Source: Apis mellifera (Eukaryota > Arthropoda > Insecta > Hymenoptera > Apidae). Taken from it: a stretch of 64,000 bases of DNA. Positions 1 through 12,846 of this stretch are shown one piece after another; position 1 is the stretch's first letter, and each line of letters opens with the position of its first letter. Where the stretch lies: NCBI RefSeq assembly GCF_003254395.2, contig NC_037653.1, forward strand, positions 2,790,001-2,854,000. Direction: 5' to 3'. The position numbers and the translations under genes are program-made. The notes below the pieces were generated by a model. The model saw only the letters and a list, made by a program, of their open reading frames with translations, made no database searches and had not been told where the DNA came from.

Positions 1-3000
1 AAATGATTTCGATATGATAGGAGGAATGCCCCTCTAGCATTGTTAATTTATTGCTTCGAACAGTTTGTGTTTCATAGCAGAATAATTGGATAGGAAGAAA
101 ACGTTTTATCATTACGTTGTACGATAATTGCTCGAGAACTGTTGAAGATTTTAATGGAATCCGGCCTTCTTTCTGCGATACGAAACGCACGAGTTTAATC
201 GCTTCTTCCGAAATATAGCTTGTTTTGTTTGGGATGCAGTGTGTGCGCCTGATATTAGATAACTCGTACAAGTTACGACCTCTAGAGAAAGACACGCAAC
301 CGATAAGAATCGATCCGGTGGCTTTACCAGTTGGCTCGTCAAACACGATCGTATCCCAAGCGTAGAAATACTATCCCTGTCAAATGGTTTTCGGTTAAAT
401 GTAACATTATGAAATTTTATTGAAAAATATTTTTAATTTTTTTGAAATGTAAAATATTATTTAAATATTGATTACATGAAAAAAATATTTTAAAAAAATT
501 ATTTATTATCAGTGAAAAGTAATTGTAAAAAATTAAGAGTGCATTATTGTTTCAAGTAAATGAAAAATTTCTATCGTAGCAATTACTAAAAAGAAAATTA
601 AAGTTTTGAAATATGTTCGTTAACTTGAGAAAGTTAGAAAATATATATTTTTTTTTCTTTATAAATATCTATTGCTAAAATATGGATATATTTTAGCTAT
701 GATTTTTTTATCATGTATCTATATGAATATTGTAACTATATATTTTGGATCTCAGTTAAATAATTCAATCAAAATTATTAATTTTTCAAATTAGTAAGAA
801 GCTCGTATTCCTTCCTTGAAATCTTTGACTAGGTTATTTTTGATCGAATCGAGTCGGTGATCGACATAACCTCAATCGACACGGTTACGATGCGTAATAA
901 AAGTTAAGTAAATTTGTATCTACGTTGATAAATTGATCATTTTTGAGCCAAAAGTGAATATTTTAACCATATCATCTACTTTTTGAATTATTTAACATTT
1001 TTCTTTAGATCCTACTTTAGACAAGTCTACTTTGGACACGGTACCTTTATGCATTTCATGCTGTACGCAATGTGTTGGTCGTTGAATCGCGCGATCTTGA
1101 CACAGCGAGAAGTAGAATTCTCATTAAAATAACTTGACGGAGCGGAGATCTAATTTTGTCAGCGTTATGAACGGACGCACCCTGACACGGCCCGTTGAAA
1201 GAAAAATATTTTGGATCACCGTCAACTTGCCCGGTCCTGTTAACTTTTAACCGTTTTCCGTGCTTCATTTCGAGGTACGGAGAATGCGCGGAAACGAAAC
1301 GAGCCAGAACGCGCACTGTTTGCGCGCGCCTCTATCTCAACCGAAATTCGCACGAACCTCCTTTACGAGCCATTGTGTAATTGGCTTTGCCAGTGGCACG
1401 CGAGTCTGCCTTCTCAAAATCGAAAACGCTCGAAATAAACTGGCTGCTTTGACGCTTGCTAACTTAACGCTATCGCGCACTCCATTCCTTTCCCTCGAAA
1501 AATTTTCTTCTTCGTCGTTAGAGCAACTTTGCATCGTATCGACACAATTTTGATGGGCGCAATAACAATTTAAGAAAATACACTTGGATCTTTCTCATCT
1601 TTGTGTTAATAGCTAAATTTAATAATTAATTTTCAACGTTGAGTTTCTGTTTTCAATAATTAATAAAATTTCAAGTTTGAAACATCGATAATCGATAATA
1701 AATATCGATTTGGTTAAAATTTTTGAAAAAATTTTAATTTTAATCTTATATTGAGTAAAATTAATATAACCATTGTTATATGTAGATCATATTCATAAAA
1801 AAGTTATAAATATTAGAAACTATAATAAATTGAAAATTATATTTAGATGTAATTAATTTGCAGATCTTTTGGTTTAAAGGCTGTTTCCGATGGTAGGGAT
1901 GCGGATCGGAATTTATTTTATATAGAAATTTCTTAGAGCACAGATGTTTGCTCGAAAACGAGCCAAGCCTTCGTCAAAGTTTACTTGGCTCTGCGCTTGC
2001 TCGATGTTCGCCCGCTTCGCTTAACGTTCCTGCGCGCTTGTCTTTCTACGCTTCAGTAGCGTATCATCAAATTCGCGGGCCCTCGCGTAACGTGACATTT
2101 TTTTTAAATTTCATTTCTCGATCGTTAAAAAATTCATAACATATTTCAACCGATTTCTTTAATCAATACTAATGGCAAATAACGATTCAAACAGGGCGTG
2201 AAAATTTTTCAACAGGAAGATATTGAAATATAAAAATCAACGCAATTATTTAATTTAATTTAATTTCTCGATCGTTAAGATTCCATTTCATAGAAATATG
2301 ATTCGTAAAAATATAAAAATTTTCCTAATAAAATTTTTCTAATGGAAAATGATCGACACATAGTGAGAGCGATAAACTGTATAATATCGTATGTAGTTTC
2401 GAATGGTATCGTTGCCGGCTCGACACTCGAGATACACCAAAGAAACATTACACTTCGATATCGTTTTATCTGCGCTATTTAGTTTTCGTGCGGCACTGCA
2501 AGGACCGCGACCCGGAAATACGTTGTTACGCAACTATGATCTACGTTGACACACGATCGGGCAGGTCTGCACTGCGGATAGATAATACTTGGTATAATTT
2601 GCTAAAAGATAGCGTGAACGTGCCAGACTTGAATCGTTTCCTTTACACGTTGTATATCCGCTATCTAATATTGATTTTGTCTATTCAATATCTAAACTAA
2701 ATTACGTAAATTTTATTTTTTTTTTCAATTTCAAAAATATACTCAATTTTATTAGATTTTATACATTAACTTTCAAATAAAAATAAAAAGTTATATTTTT
2801 GCAATTAGAAATCTATCTAATCTAATTAAACTTTAGTTTTCATATATATATATATATTTATATCGAAAATAAGATTAATCAATATTTTGTCAAAAAGATC
2901 AAGAAGGGATTTAGAATCGTATGTTTGAAAAAAGATTTTCGAAAAGAATGAGTGGAAAAAAGAAAATCGTATGGATGAACGTTTAGAAAGTCTACAAACC

Positions 3001-3049
3001 GGGCAAATCGATTGTTACGCTACTGGTATCTGTCGTGCGGATGTGTGTT

Positions 3050-3400
3050 GGTGGTGGGGCTACGAGTGAGTGGGAGCGACGTGGCTAGTTGCGCGACTGA
3101 GTGAACGAACGAGAACTAGAAGGACGAAGGCTGGAGAAGGATGAAGGAGAAAAAGAAGGGAGAGAGAGTCGAGCGCAGGAAGAAGTGATTGAGAGGGGCG
3201 GGGGGGGGGGGTTGAACATAAGGTGAAAAGAGGAAAGGACGAACGATGGGTAGAAAGTACACGGGCAGCGGGAAGGACAGAGAGGAGATGAATGAACGTA
3301 CGTACGTGGCAGAAAGAGAGAGAGAGACGAGACATCGACGGGTGCGCGTGGTAGGGTGAGATAGAGCGAGACAGATGTTCGAATGAATGAACGGTGCACG
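3050..3400. repeat. Purine-rich (GA) tract
   Basis: About 350 bases of plus strand are dominated by G and A, with GAGA runs around 3160-3175 and 3314-3330 and a G-run near 3196. Such tracts can bind GAGA-type factors in insects or adopt non-B structures. No function is shown by the sequence alone. Confidence 0.6.
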
Positions 3401-4984
3401 ACGAGGATAGAATTAATGAGTGGGATAAATATAGAAGCGTGTAACGCGGTAGAACGAGACGACCTATCTCTTCCTCTCCTTCCGTTTGTCTATCCTCGCC
3501 CTCTCTCTTTCGTTGATGTTCGGCTCGCTTCGTTGGTCGCTCGGTTTCTCGGCTTCGGCTCCTCTATCCCGTGTGCCGGTGTGATCGAACGAGATAGCTT
3601 ACTCGCTCGAAAGCAACCTCAAATACAATATCAAACGAAATAGAACGAGAGGATTCTTCTTTGTCGTACTATGATCTACACTACACGCGTATATATTATA
3701 TGCGCCAACTGAATCGATGTTATATACCGTCAATTAAGCTAGACCAACTTATTGATAATATAGTACGCTTGGAACTCATTCAATATAATAATCCTCGATC
3801 TTTTATTATCTTTCAATCTGTTCGATTCTGGAATCAAATGACGATCTTTGTGAAAATACATGTTCAAACGAAATAGAAAATTTAGAAAGTGACTTTAGAA
3901 ATTAATACCAGCAATTTATAAATAATGTAACTTTAAATAAACGAAGTTTATTAAAATATAATTTATTTCTCAGCTTTCTCACAAATCGTTCGAGTTTCAC
4001 AAATTTTCCTCCTGCATTATTAAAATCAAAAGATGAAACATTGAAATGACTGATATGATTCAAGAATGCGCTTGTGGAAAGTTAACGGTATTAAATATTT
4101 TCAAGTAGATTATTTTCACCGATCTCTCTCTTTATTTCGTAACGATATTATAATATTAATAACAAATACAAGGATGATTTTCGAGTTGATTATAACGGAA
4201 TACGCGTGAGGATTTATCGTCTCGAGTAATTAATATTAATGAGACCGATGAGTCTGAAATAATGGGACGGATACCTTAAATGCCAAGTGAAAGATCGAAG
4301 GTATGTGGTCCGATATGCAATCCGGTTACTTAATAAGTCTTAGAGATTCCTCCAGTTCAAAAATGGCATCGTTGTTAAAACATAACGGTTTTTATCGTCC
4401 CTTTCCCGTTCGTATCTTTCGAAGCGTAGAATCGAAAATGCGTGAAAGTAAAAAAAAAAAAAAAAAAAAAGAGAGAAGTAAAAATAGAAAATAAATAAAA
4501 AAAAAAATGTAACCCGGTAGACGTCGAGCGTGTAAAGTGACGCGGCTAGAATCCAATGTGGACTCGTTGTCGATTGCCGCCGAGTGTAAACGCGAGAGAG
4601 GTAAACGCTTAAATTCGATCGATAACGCGAGGATCGAGGCGCATCGAACCCCCGGTGCGGACAAAAAAATTTCCCACAGCGCGGAGGGAGGAGGAGGAGG
4701 AGGAGGAGGCGTGTGCAACGTGTAGAGAGCACACGTTTGACAGGGACGAAATAAAAAAAAAAAAAATCACCGCGCAAGCATTGCCACCTCCAGCGTGGCG
4801 ACCGACGACCGTCACTGTCGCCGCGCCGACGCTGTCGGTGGTATACACGGTGACGACATAGGTAATGTTTTCATTCAATCTAAAGCTTCAATGATAGCTT
4901 CCGCCCATTCATAAAAAGCTTCGTGTTGCGAACGAGTCGTTGGCCACGATATCGCCAGATGGCATACCGTGCACGGAACTCGGC

Positions 4985-5335
4985 CGGCCCTCGCCCCCCC
5001 CCTATGTCTCCCTCTCGCTCGCTCTCTCTACTTTTGTCTCCTCTATCCCCCTCGCCTGGCTGTCGCCATTCATGGCTTCCTTCCCACCTTTTCCCTTCCT
5101 GCTTTCCCTCTCTCCCCATCCGTTTCGTCCTACTGCCTCTCGCTCGTATATCTCTCTTCCCCCCTCGCACTCCCTCCTCCATCGTTCCCGCTGTTCTGTC
5201 CTTCTCTCTTTCTCGTCCGTCGTTTCTCCAACTTGTTTGCCTCCCCTCCCCCCTCTCCCTCCGCCCCTCCCCCGTCCCCTTACGCTGCGCCCAATCGCCG
5301 ACGCGTTTCTCTTCTTCTTCCCTCGCCAGCCAGGC
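4985..5335. repeat. Pyrimidine-rich (CT) tract upstream of a candidate start site
   Basis: About 350 bases of plus strand are nearly all C and T (CTCTC, CCCTCC and TTCC mixtures). The tract ends about 30 bases before an initiator-like TCAGT. The long ORFs reported here in all three plus frames are artefacts of this composition. On the minus strand it is GA-rich, which would suit GAGA-type sites in a promoter. Confidence 0.65.
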
Positions 5336-5360
5336 AACTCGACTCGTTCACGGCAAGCTC

Positions 5361-5372
5361 ATTGTCAGTCGT
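5361..5372 (+). promoter_or_regulatory. Candidate initiator (TCAGTC) for sprouty
   Basis: TCAGTC at 5365-5370 matches the insect initiator consensus TCAGTY, with the predicted first transcribed base near 5367. It sits at the downstream edge of a pyrimidine tract in CpG-rich DNA, upstream of a good donor at 6048 and the sprouty exon. No TATA box is evident. This is an inference from motif and context only. Confidence 0.3.
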
Positions 5373-6047
5373 TCGCCAGCAGCTCTCGTGTTTGTTTCGG
5401 GTTTTGACATTTTACCGTTTCTTCTCCTCGCCTCTGTGTCAAGCAACGTTCATTCATCCATAGTCTTCGCGCGTCACGACCACTTCCTGTTTCCAACGCG
5501 ATATATATATATATACGCGTGTTTATTGTCGATTAAACAATTTATACGGATTTTATATATATATATTTTCATTCGATCGATAAATCGAAGGATCGCGTTT
5601 CAGATGAGATTAAAACTTTTTCGGTAGAAAGTAAAGTCTTCGTTTCTCGTTGAGTGAAAGGCGTCTGATGGAAATATATATATCTATATATATACGATAG
5701 AGAATCGTTTTTTCGCCCGAATTTGTTGGCGATCGTAACGTGTGCGCTCCATTCTCGTCGTTAAATATCAGCGACAAGGAGGCTCATGGTTGAAATATTA
5801 ACGACCGGGAAATGAGAGCAGCGCGACGTGACCGATGAGAGGGTGATAAACAGCTGCCGTCCGGTGGAATTCGAGGACGTTCCTAGATCCGTTCAACCGT
5901 TCGAACGGAATTGCCTTTCCGAAGGCATCGTTGCTGGTGCGCGTGCGTCATTCTGACTAACAAACACGCTTTAGAAGGATTCTATCGGCCCTGGCGTGGG
6001 CGAGCCCATCTTCTTTTCTGGATTTTCACTAGTCCCATGAATTTTCA
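5367..6047 (+). other. Candidate non-coding leader exon of sprouty
   Basis: The segment from the TCAGTC initiator to a strong donor (exon, then GTAAGT at 6048-6053) would make a 681-base 5' leader exon. It is CpG-rich and has no long coding frame. The matching acceptor could be TTTCAG ending at 9597. Another possible donor is GGTGAGT near 7324. RNA data would be needed to choose. Confidence 0.28.
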
Positions 6048-9000
6048 GTAAGTCGACATATCATTTTCCTCTCTTCTATTTTTTATTATTATTATTATTA
6101 TTATTTTTATTTCTCAATCATATCATCGTAAATGGATATCAAGATTATAAATTAGAGGAATTGAAAAAAATTTGTCGTCCGGTACGATGTCGGTATTTTT
6201 GCCCGCGGCAAAAAAATAATTTTATTGGACGGAAATATACATATATATGTGCATGTGGCGAGGAAATACGCCCGATCTTATCGCGGACATTTCCGGCACG
6301 TTGTTAAAACATATCTGGACCGGAACCTCGTTTTAAAAATTCTATTTTTTTCACGGATGATATTTATAACGAGCATCTTATTTCTAACATCCTGTTAGAA
6401 TGATACAAATACATTTTTTATCGTTAGATCACGAATATTTACAGGAATTTGGTTTTATTATTGTTAAATTTGGATTATTATTGTTAAACGTACCGAATTT
6501 TTCTTTTTTTCAATATCTCGTCTCGCGTGGCATACAATTTGCGAATAAATCGTCGCACACTCGAGAGATGGAACGGATCGCGAAGCGACGGTGCGCGATA
6601 ATCGGTTGAATATTCGACTCGTATTCACGGCCATTATCGCGATCGCGATCGCGCACGCGTTACGATATCTTCGGAAACAATCGCCGCGTCTCGCGACTCG
6701 AAATCTCTCCTCTCCCGTGCTAATTCGTGCTACAATTGACTCTTTCGCTTTTTTTCCACCGCTTGCGTGCGTTTCTCACCCTTCGGTCTCACCGTTTCGG
6801 TTTACCGTTCGGTTTTCAATGAAAATTCGTCTCGCGTTATCACGACGATAGTAGTAGAAGTTGGTTCCAGAAATCCATTAGCGGATGAGCCTCTATCTCT
6901 TACGGAGGTATGGCACGAAGGAAGGAAAAAAACGAAAGAAACGCCTTTTTTGTCGTTCGTGGTAGTGGAAGGAAGAGGAGGAGAGTGGCGACCGCTCACC
7001 GGGTATGCACAAAACGTCTCTTATCTTCGTTTCGAGCGTATAGAGAGACTAAAAGCTCTGACCTATGCCAGTCGGTCGGTGATAGTAGGGCCCCGCGCAT
7101 TCCTCGCTCGAGAGTGCACCCTCACTCAAATCGTCCTCGCTACCTATCTTTCTTTCTTTCTTTTTTTTTTTCTCTTCTTCTTTTTCACAACCGCGCCGCA
7201 TTTCCGCGTGGGTGTTCGCACCACGTGTGCTCGAAACGTGCGCGCACAATACGTTTCCTCGAATCCTCCCGATTGTTCAGTATCTCTGTACATCGTCGAT
7301 ACTTGGTCTGAGGACGTGGCTATGGGTGAGTGAGGCAAGCCTTATCGCGTATAATTTTACACGTAGCGAGGATTATTATTATTATTAAAAAGGGGGAGGT
7401 TCTCAATTTGATTGAATTATTTGGTATTCAATTTTGCTTCTAAGAAAAAAAAATAGGATGATTAAAGCATTTTTGCATTATTTCTCGAATATAAGGATAT
7501 TAATTAATTATTTGATAATTCGAATTATTAATTTTATCTTTTTACTAAATTTTTGAAAAAAATCTATTTTTTGAAGGTGGATGATACATTTGTTGTCTCT
7601 TTTTTTTTCAATCATAAAATATAAGAATATCACTTATTTTATTAATTTTTCCTTTTACAAAATATTTAATAATAAAAAAAATTACGTAGATCTTATAGTA
7701 GATTGAAGAATCGGATTGATAATATTTTTTAGTCCAATTTTCAATTTGTGTAAATATTTTCAATAACAAATTTTTTAATAAAAATATTGTTTGACAATAT
7801 TGATGACAAAAATTATCATTGCTAAAAAATGCATCGAGCGTGAAAGACTCGCGTTTACACTTTAAAAATACCATAAATATGTTTATACAGCAAGGATTAA
7901 ATTGCGAGGTAAAAAGCATCGTTGCACGAGACGTATTGTATATCTTACACGTTGAGATGCGTGTAGGTCGCGAGAATGGTCTTGTGCGAGCAAACGTCGT
8001 TTCTTCCAATCCTGTATGTGGAGTGGGTCGGAGCACATTGAACATATTATCCAGCCAGATTTAATATTATCAGCGAATAGCTATTTCACGATAGTTTTTC
8101 GAGAATATAATTCGAGAGAATGAGGGAAAAAAATAGAACAATACCTGCGAAATACGAATTATTTTTGTTTTTGTAAGATAAGAAATAAGAGACTTGCGAT
8201 CAATATATATTTAATATTATATTCAAGATAATACTACAGTTTGTTTCAGTTCGTTTATTACATTCACAGTCAAATTCATTTGGGCGAATTTAAGTTAAAA
8301 CAATATATAATTTAGCGTATACAATAAAATATTTATATAAATTTAGGAATAAAGATGATAATATACAGTGTATTAAATCTTCGGAAAAATTTAAGCAGCA
8401 TATATGCACGATTTGATCGCAATGATGAGAAGAAAGAATATTCTAGATATTCGAGAACACAGAAGTCACGTGACTGTGCTTACATTTTAAATCACTAGAT
8501 GTCGTTGTTAGACCACTGACTAGTTTCGATGGAACGAAACAACGAAAATTCTTCGGTTTCAATTCTAACCTCGTTTCAGATTTTCTCTTGTTAATTGAAA
8601 AGGAAATTTTTTTTTGACTTTTCCTTGACTCCTGATATTCCTAAATGGAAATAATTAATCGGCTAATCGGATGTAAATCGCGCTGTCACAAAGCGGTAGA
8701 TGCGTGGAGGACACGATTGATCTCGGCTGAACAAAACGCTCGATTCTTCCACAACTGTAGGCGCTTCGAGTGGGCCGATGACCACTGAATCAAGAACCAC
8801 AGTGCACTCGGGCCACGAGCGCCCACGAGCGGCGCACTCGCCCACGTAGACCAATCCTATCTCGAAGCTACGTAGGTAGTGCCGCGTACATTCTTCGTGT
8901 CTCTTTTAGCGTGATCCGAATATCGTTTTCGACTCTGTTCATTCAAATCCCTTCTTCCACTCACCTATTCTCCGTGGTTTACTCCAGGATAGAAACAATC

Positions 9001-9597
9001 ATGCCTTGTATCTCGAGCGTAAGAACTTTCGGACTGAAAGTTAGGTTAACTTACAAGATTGTTGTCTATACGACACGAAATGAATGGAAAGATAAAGTTA
9101 CGTTTGATAGATAGTGTCGCGTGTAAAATCTTAATATCTTACGAATTATAATTAAATTATATACATATCTTTATCCCCATTACTTAGAAATTCATTCTCT
9201 TGAATCAATTAAATGAAAAGTTTTGATACGTGTCAAAATCAATATTAATAACATCGATGCAGAAATTCAAGAAATTTTATTTATCATTCGAAAATAAATT
9301 ATTGACACTAATTAAATAAATAAATATCGATTTTCAATCAAAATTTTTATTTTTTTTTTTTTAAATTACTCTTTTCTTTTCGGTAAAATAGGAAAGGCTT
9401 GGGAAATCATATTAGGCAATAAACATTACGAAATGGATTTTATATGCATTTAATGAACATTTTACTGCTGAAAGTCTGAATTATTCACATTTCGATTTGA
9501 TTTTCGCTTTTGAACGAAAGTGAGAAACGATTTGTTCGGATAAGGAAAGGAAGAAAGGGACGGAAAAGAGGGACTGACGGATCTGGTATCGTTTCAG
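6048..9597 (+). other. Probable leader intron before the sprouty exon
   Basis: No convincing coding gene is present. It has CpG-rich stretches (6540-7330, 8660-8900) separated by AT-rich DNA, an ATT microsatellite at about 6080-6106 and a GTCACGTGAC palindrome at 8465-8474. The span ends in an acceptor-like CGTTTCAG. If the leader-exon model is right, this is a 3.5 kb intron that may hold enhancers. Confidence 0.3.
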
Positions 9598-9603
9598 GTG
9601 GGG

Positions 9604-10158
9604 ATGAAGCGCGTGTCGCGAGGGCGAGAGGAAGCGGACGCGGAGCATTACCGAGCCTCATCCTCGCTAATGGAACGCCCTTGTCGAGAGTGTCACCACC
9701 TCGCGCGGGCTGGCCAGTGCGGATCAACGAGGCGACACTTACTACCCCGAGTCAGTCAATTCATTATCAGCAGCAACAACAACATCACCACCACCAGAAT
9801 CAGCATACATCGAGTCCAAGCACACAGAGAGCTGTCGAACAATGGGCTAGCGAGCGGGCAACATCGTCGGTTTTGTCGGTTGGTCGTTCCGCATCACCAT
9901 CCTCGCCAGAAACAGCAAGGAGACCGGGAACAGGATCGTCTAGAAGAGTTTTCTCGTCGTCGAGTCGAGTTAGGCCAGGAGGCGGAGGTGGGGGTGACGG
10001 AAGGGGAGCAGAAAGAAGCACAGAGATCGGTAACGGTATCAATTTCACGAATCACTGGCAGGAGGAAGAAGAGCTGGAGGCGAAGAAGAAGGAGGAGCAC
10101 GGACGGAAGCGTTGCGTGGACACAGCGGCGCATTGTCAAGCCGAGCATCTTGAACTGA
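9604..10158 (+). other. Long upstream ORF ahead of the sprouty start
   Basis: An ATG-started frame of about 184 codons begins six bases after the candidate acceptor at 9597 and stops at 10158, eleven bases before the sprouty ATG at 10170. Its protein is rich in Arg, Ser and Glu and resembles nothing I recognise. It overlaps the upstream open part of the sprouty frame. It is either an upstream ORF that could lower or permit re-initiation of sprouty translation, or a chance frame in CpG-rich DNA. Confidence 0.3.
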
Positions 10159-10169
10159 GAGGTCGGCCG

Positions 10170-11435
10170 ATGTCGCAAAACAATGCGATCGCGCCGCTCT
10201 CGCGGCCACCCTCCTCGCAGACGAACGTAAATGACACCACCGATGCCGTAGCGAACAGCAACGTTGACGATGGAGAAGCGCATTCCGTTCAAAATGTCAC
10301 CACCACTGGTCGCGTCCATGATCACAATCGGCCGTTTCCTCCGCCAAGATTGCCGACCGTGCACGTTGCCACTGCCTCGACAGCGCCCCCTCTCGCGGCA
10401 TCGTCGAATCCGAGAGTGTTGGTCACAGCTCCGCTCAGTCCACTCTCGAACACCTTCCGAAGCAGACCGAGAAACGTGGATACATCGACGGGCGAGACGA
10501 ATGCGCGGGGATTGGTATCGAACGACACGCCACCTAGAAGTCCTATAAGCGAAGTGAGTTTGACCGTGCCCAGGCCAGACGGAGAGAGGGCGATCAACGA
10601 ATACGTCGAGGCGCCGTTCAAACATAGCAACCAACAGGAGCGACGGGTCTTCGAGGATGAGAACAAACGGGGGATCGGTGCCGATTGCCCGAAGATCGAC
10701 AGGAGGCATCGGCAGAAAGGTGGTGATGCGTCCGTCGCGGCGACGCATCGGCTGCACGCGAGCAGGACTCAAGCGTTTCGTGGTTTGATCGCGAGCAGTG
10801 GGACGAATGCGACCGCGTCCGCAGGCTCGATCGCCGCGAACACCGCGACACCGAATGCGGTGACCAAGCAGCCGGTCTCGTTCACCAAAGAACCGGCTAA
10901 TAGCCTCGCTTCTAGGACTTATGATCCGGCCGGTTTGTCGATAATGTGCAATTTCTGCGGTAGATGTCGTTGCGAGTCTTGTCGGGAACCGCCTCCATTG
11001 CCCAGCAAATGGCTGTGCGACAACAAGTGTTTCTGTTCCGCCGATACGATTCTCGATTACGCTTCTTGCCTGTGCTGCGTGAAAGGACTGTTTTATCATT
11101 GCGTAGACGGGAATGGGTCAGGTGGAATCGATGGGGAGGCGGCTGCTAGTTGTGCGGACGAGCCGTGCTCCTGTACGGGAAATAGGAGAGTCTCCAGGTG
11201 GGCCTGCCTCGGCGCCTTGACACTCGTCATGCCCTGCTTATTGTGCTACTGGCCGTTCAAAGGATGTGTCGCGGCATGTGAGGTGTGTTATGCACGGCAC
11301 GCAGCCCAGGGATGCAGATGTAATCCGAACACGACTGGGAACGCCGGAAACAGACATCATCCGATCGCGAACGATATCGGGGATTCGAGGGATCCGGAGA
11401 AAAGGTTACTCGACCCTGTCACGCCGGAACTCTAA
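10170..11435 (+). CDS. spry: Sprouty, receptor tyrosine kinase signalling inhibitor
   Basis: Sprouty proteins are membrane-associated feedback inhibitors of Ras/MAPK signalling downstream of FGF and EGF receptors. The C-terminal part (about residues 257-387 of 421) is the cysteine-rich SPR domain, with CNFCGRCRCESC, CLCCVKGLFYHC and a final CRCNP. The N-terminal half contains NEYVEAPF, the conserved tyrosine motif (Tyr145 here) that is phosphorylated and binds Cbl in the family. The coding region is a single exon. I start at 10170 because it is the first ATG in this frame; the frame stays open upstream to about 9510 (His/Gln and Ser-rich) but has no ATG there. A longer N-terminus would need an upstream coding exon joined near 9597. 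Drosophila Sprouty is longer (about 590 residues), so an extended isoform is possible. The family assignment is firm; the start is not. Confidence 0.88.
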   Translation: MSQNNAIAPLSRPPSSQTNVNDTTDAVANSNVDDGEAHSVQNVTTTGRVHDHNRPFPPPRLPTVHVATASTAPPLAASSNPRVLVTAPLSPLSNTFRSRPRNVDTSTGETNARGLVSNDTPPRSPISEVSLTVPRPDGERAINEYVEAPFKHSNQQERRVFEDENKRGIGADCPKIDRRHRQKGGDASVAATHRLHASRTQAFRGLIASSGTNATASAGSIAANTATPNAVTKQPVSFTKEPANSLASRTYDPAGLSIMCNFCGRCRCESCREPPPLPSKWLCDNKCFCSADTILDYASCLCCVKGLFYHCVDGNGSGGIDGEAAASCADEPCSCTGNRRVSRWACLGALTLVMPCLLCYWPFKGCVAACEVCYARHAAQGCRCNPNTTGNAGNRHHPIANDIGDSRDPEKRLLDPVTPEL

Positions 11436-12839
11436 TTGGAAGAGATACGACAACGCAGTAATACCAATACCACCCGCAGTGTTATCTCTCACGTAGGGGG
11501 GGACACAAAAATTGCTCTTCTACGCACAGAGATTGTCCGACAGGAGAGGGGAGCAAAAACGAAAATTGCATTAAGTACAAGAGTTGCATTTAAGTCGAGA
11601 AACGATAATCGAGAATGACGAATTTGTACGTCTAACGTCGCGAGTGTTTTATTTATTATTCTTCCATGCGCGCGCGAAAATGCGAAGCGAGCGAGAGAGA
11701 TTGAGAGAGCAAGAAAGAAAGAACGAATGGAAGAACGCGAGATCGTGTCACGGGGGAGGGAGATGATGCTAAAAAGGATATAGTGGCGTAGGAAAGATGA
11801 TAGAATGATAGCGAGGAGAAAGGGCGAGAAAGATGACAAGGTACGCGAGCTTGCGTATTAACGCAGAAACATACCACTTACGTATAGATAGGTCTATACA
11901 CGATAGAATATATAAATAGTACCGCGCACACACAGAGAACGAGTGCGAGCGTGACCAAGCGAATGTGTGGAACGTGAACGTGAGAGAGTGAGAGAGTGAA
12001 TAGAAGAACCACTAAAGTATATTAAACGCGAGCACGTGTACGCGCGTATACACGCGTTTCTGCTGTTACTTCTTGCTTGAAGCGCGTGTATGCGCGCATC
12101 TACACTTAGATTATAGATATGTATATTGTATATTATATTTGTATAAAGAAAAATCTTTTCTACGGTTAATTTATTCGTGGCTGAATTGCCAAGTAACACA
12201 TATATAAAGTTTCGCAGTAAGAGGAGCACGACACGGAGAAAAGAGGCGAGACGAGAGAAGGCCGAGCGAAGACTGGGATTATTTGCAAAAATTATTTCCA
12301 GTCTCTCACCGCTGCGATAGGAAACGCATAAAGAGTATCGGCCGTAAAGAGGAAGAAAGAGGGGAAAGAAAGCAGGAAAGGGCGGGGCAGGGGGAAGGAA
12401 AGCTCTGAAAAGAAGCATTGTCCGTATTTCCGAATGTTTTCCTCGGCATATGATGTATACGCTTTTATACTCGTTAACAGTGGAATTGTATCGAGCGCGC
12501 GAGGCCCTGTCGAGCGTTAGAGAGCGTGATATGACACGAGATCGAGATAATGCACGCGCGTTCGGGTTGCGTGAGAGCGAGAGAACTGTAAATCTGTAAG
12601 AATGAACGTTTGCGTTTATGTGTGTATGTTAAGTATGTATGCGTATGTGGGTGTGCTTCATGGGGTCGACGAGAATGCGGGCAGATGGAAAAAGGACAAT
12701 TGCGTGGGGGGCATAAGCGCGAGGAGAAGAAAACACAGATCAGGAGGAGGGAGTGGGGAGAAAGAGCAACGCACGCCTGAAATCTCTTCTACGTACGTAT
12801 ATAGTATACCACATTCGGGCGTCGTTTCCATTTTGTTAA

Positions 12840-12846
<7 letters not shown>

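Larger units (their letters stand above)
1..5364. other. Upstream region of sprouty, no coding gene seen
   Basis: No ORF here looks like a protein. AT-rich DNA alternates with CpG-rich patches at about 1030-1560, 1950-2100, 3000-3650 and 4520-4860. The patches resemble the regulatory and leader DNA that surrounds developmental genes in bee genomes. Low-complexity pieces include a run of G near 3196-3211, a GGA repeat at about 4686-4709 and A-runs at about 4450-4510. The short ORFs here are shadows of biased composition. Whether it belongs to sprouty or to a gene to the left cannot be decided from this window. Confidence 0.5.

Noticed and set aside
4923..5627. Overlapping ORFs of 155-234 codons in all plus frames
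   Set aside because: They are caused by the pyrimidine tract. The proteins are Ser/Leu/Pro-rich low complexity, and three frames are open at once.
9510..10169. Extension of the sprouty frame upstream of 10170
   Set aside because: The frame is open but has no ATG. The 9510 position is a TTG codon, not used as a start in animal mRNAs without strong evidence. Kept only as a possible spliced extension.
9894..11099. 401-codon ORF antisense to sprouty
   Set aside because: It is a shadow of the GC-rich sprouty exon. Its protein is Arg-rich with no recognisable domain, while the plus strand encodes the intact SPR domain.
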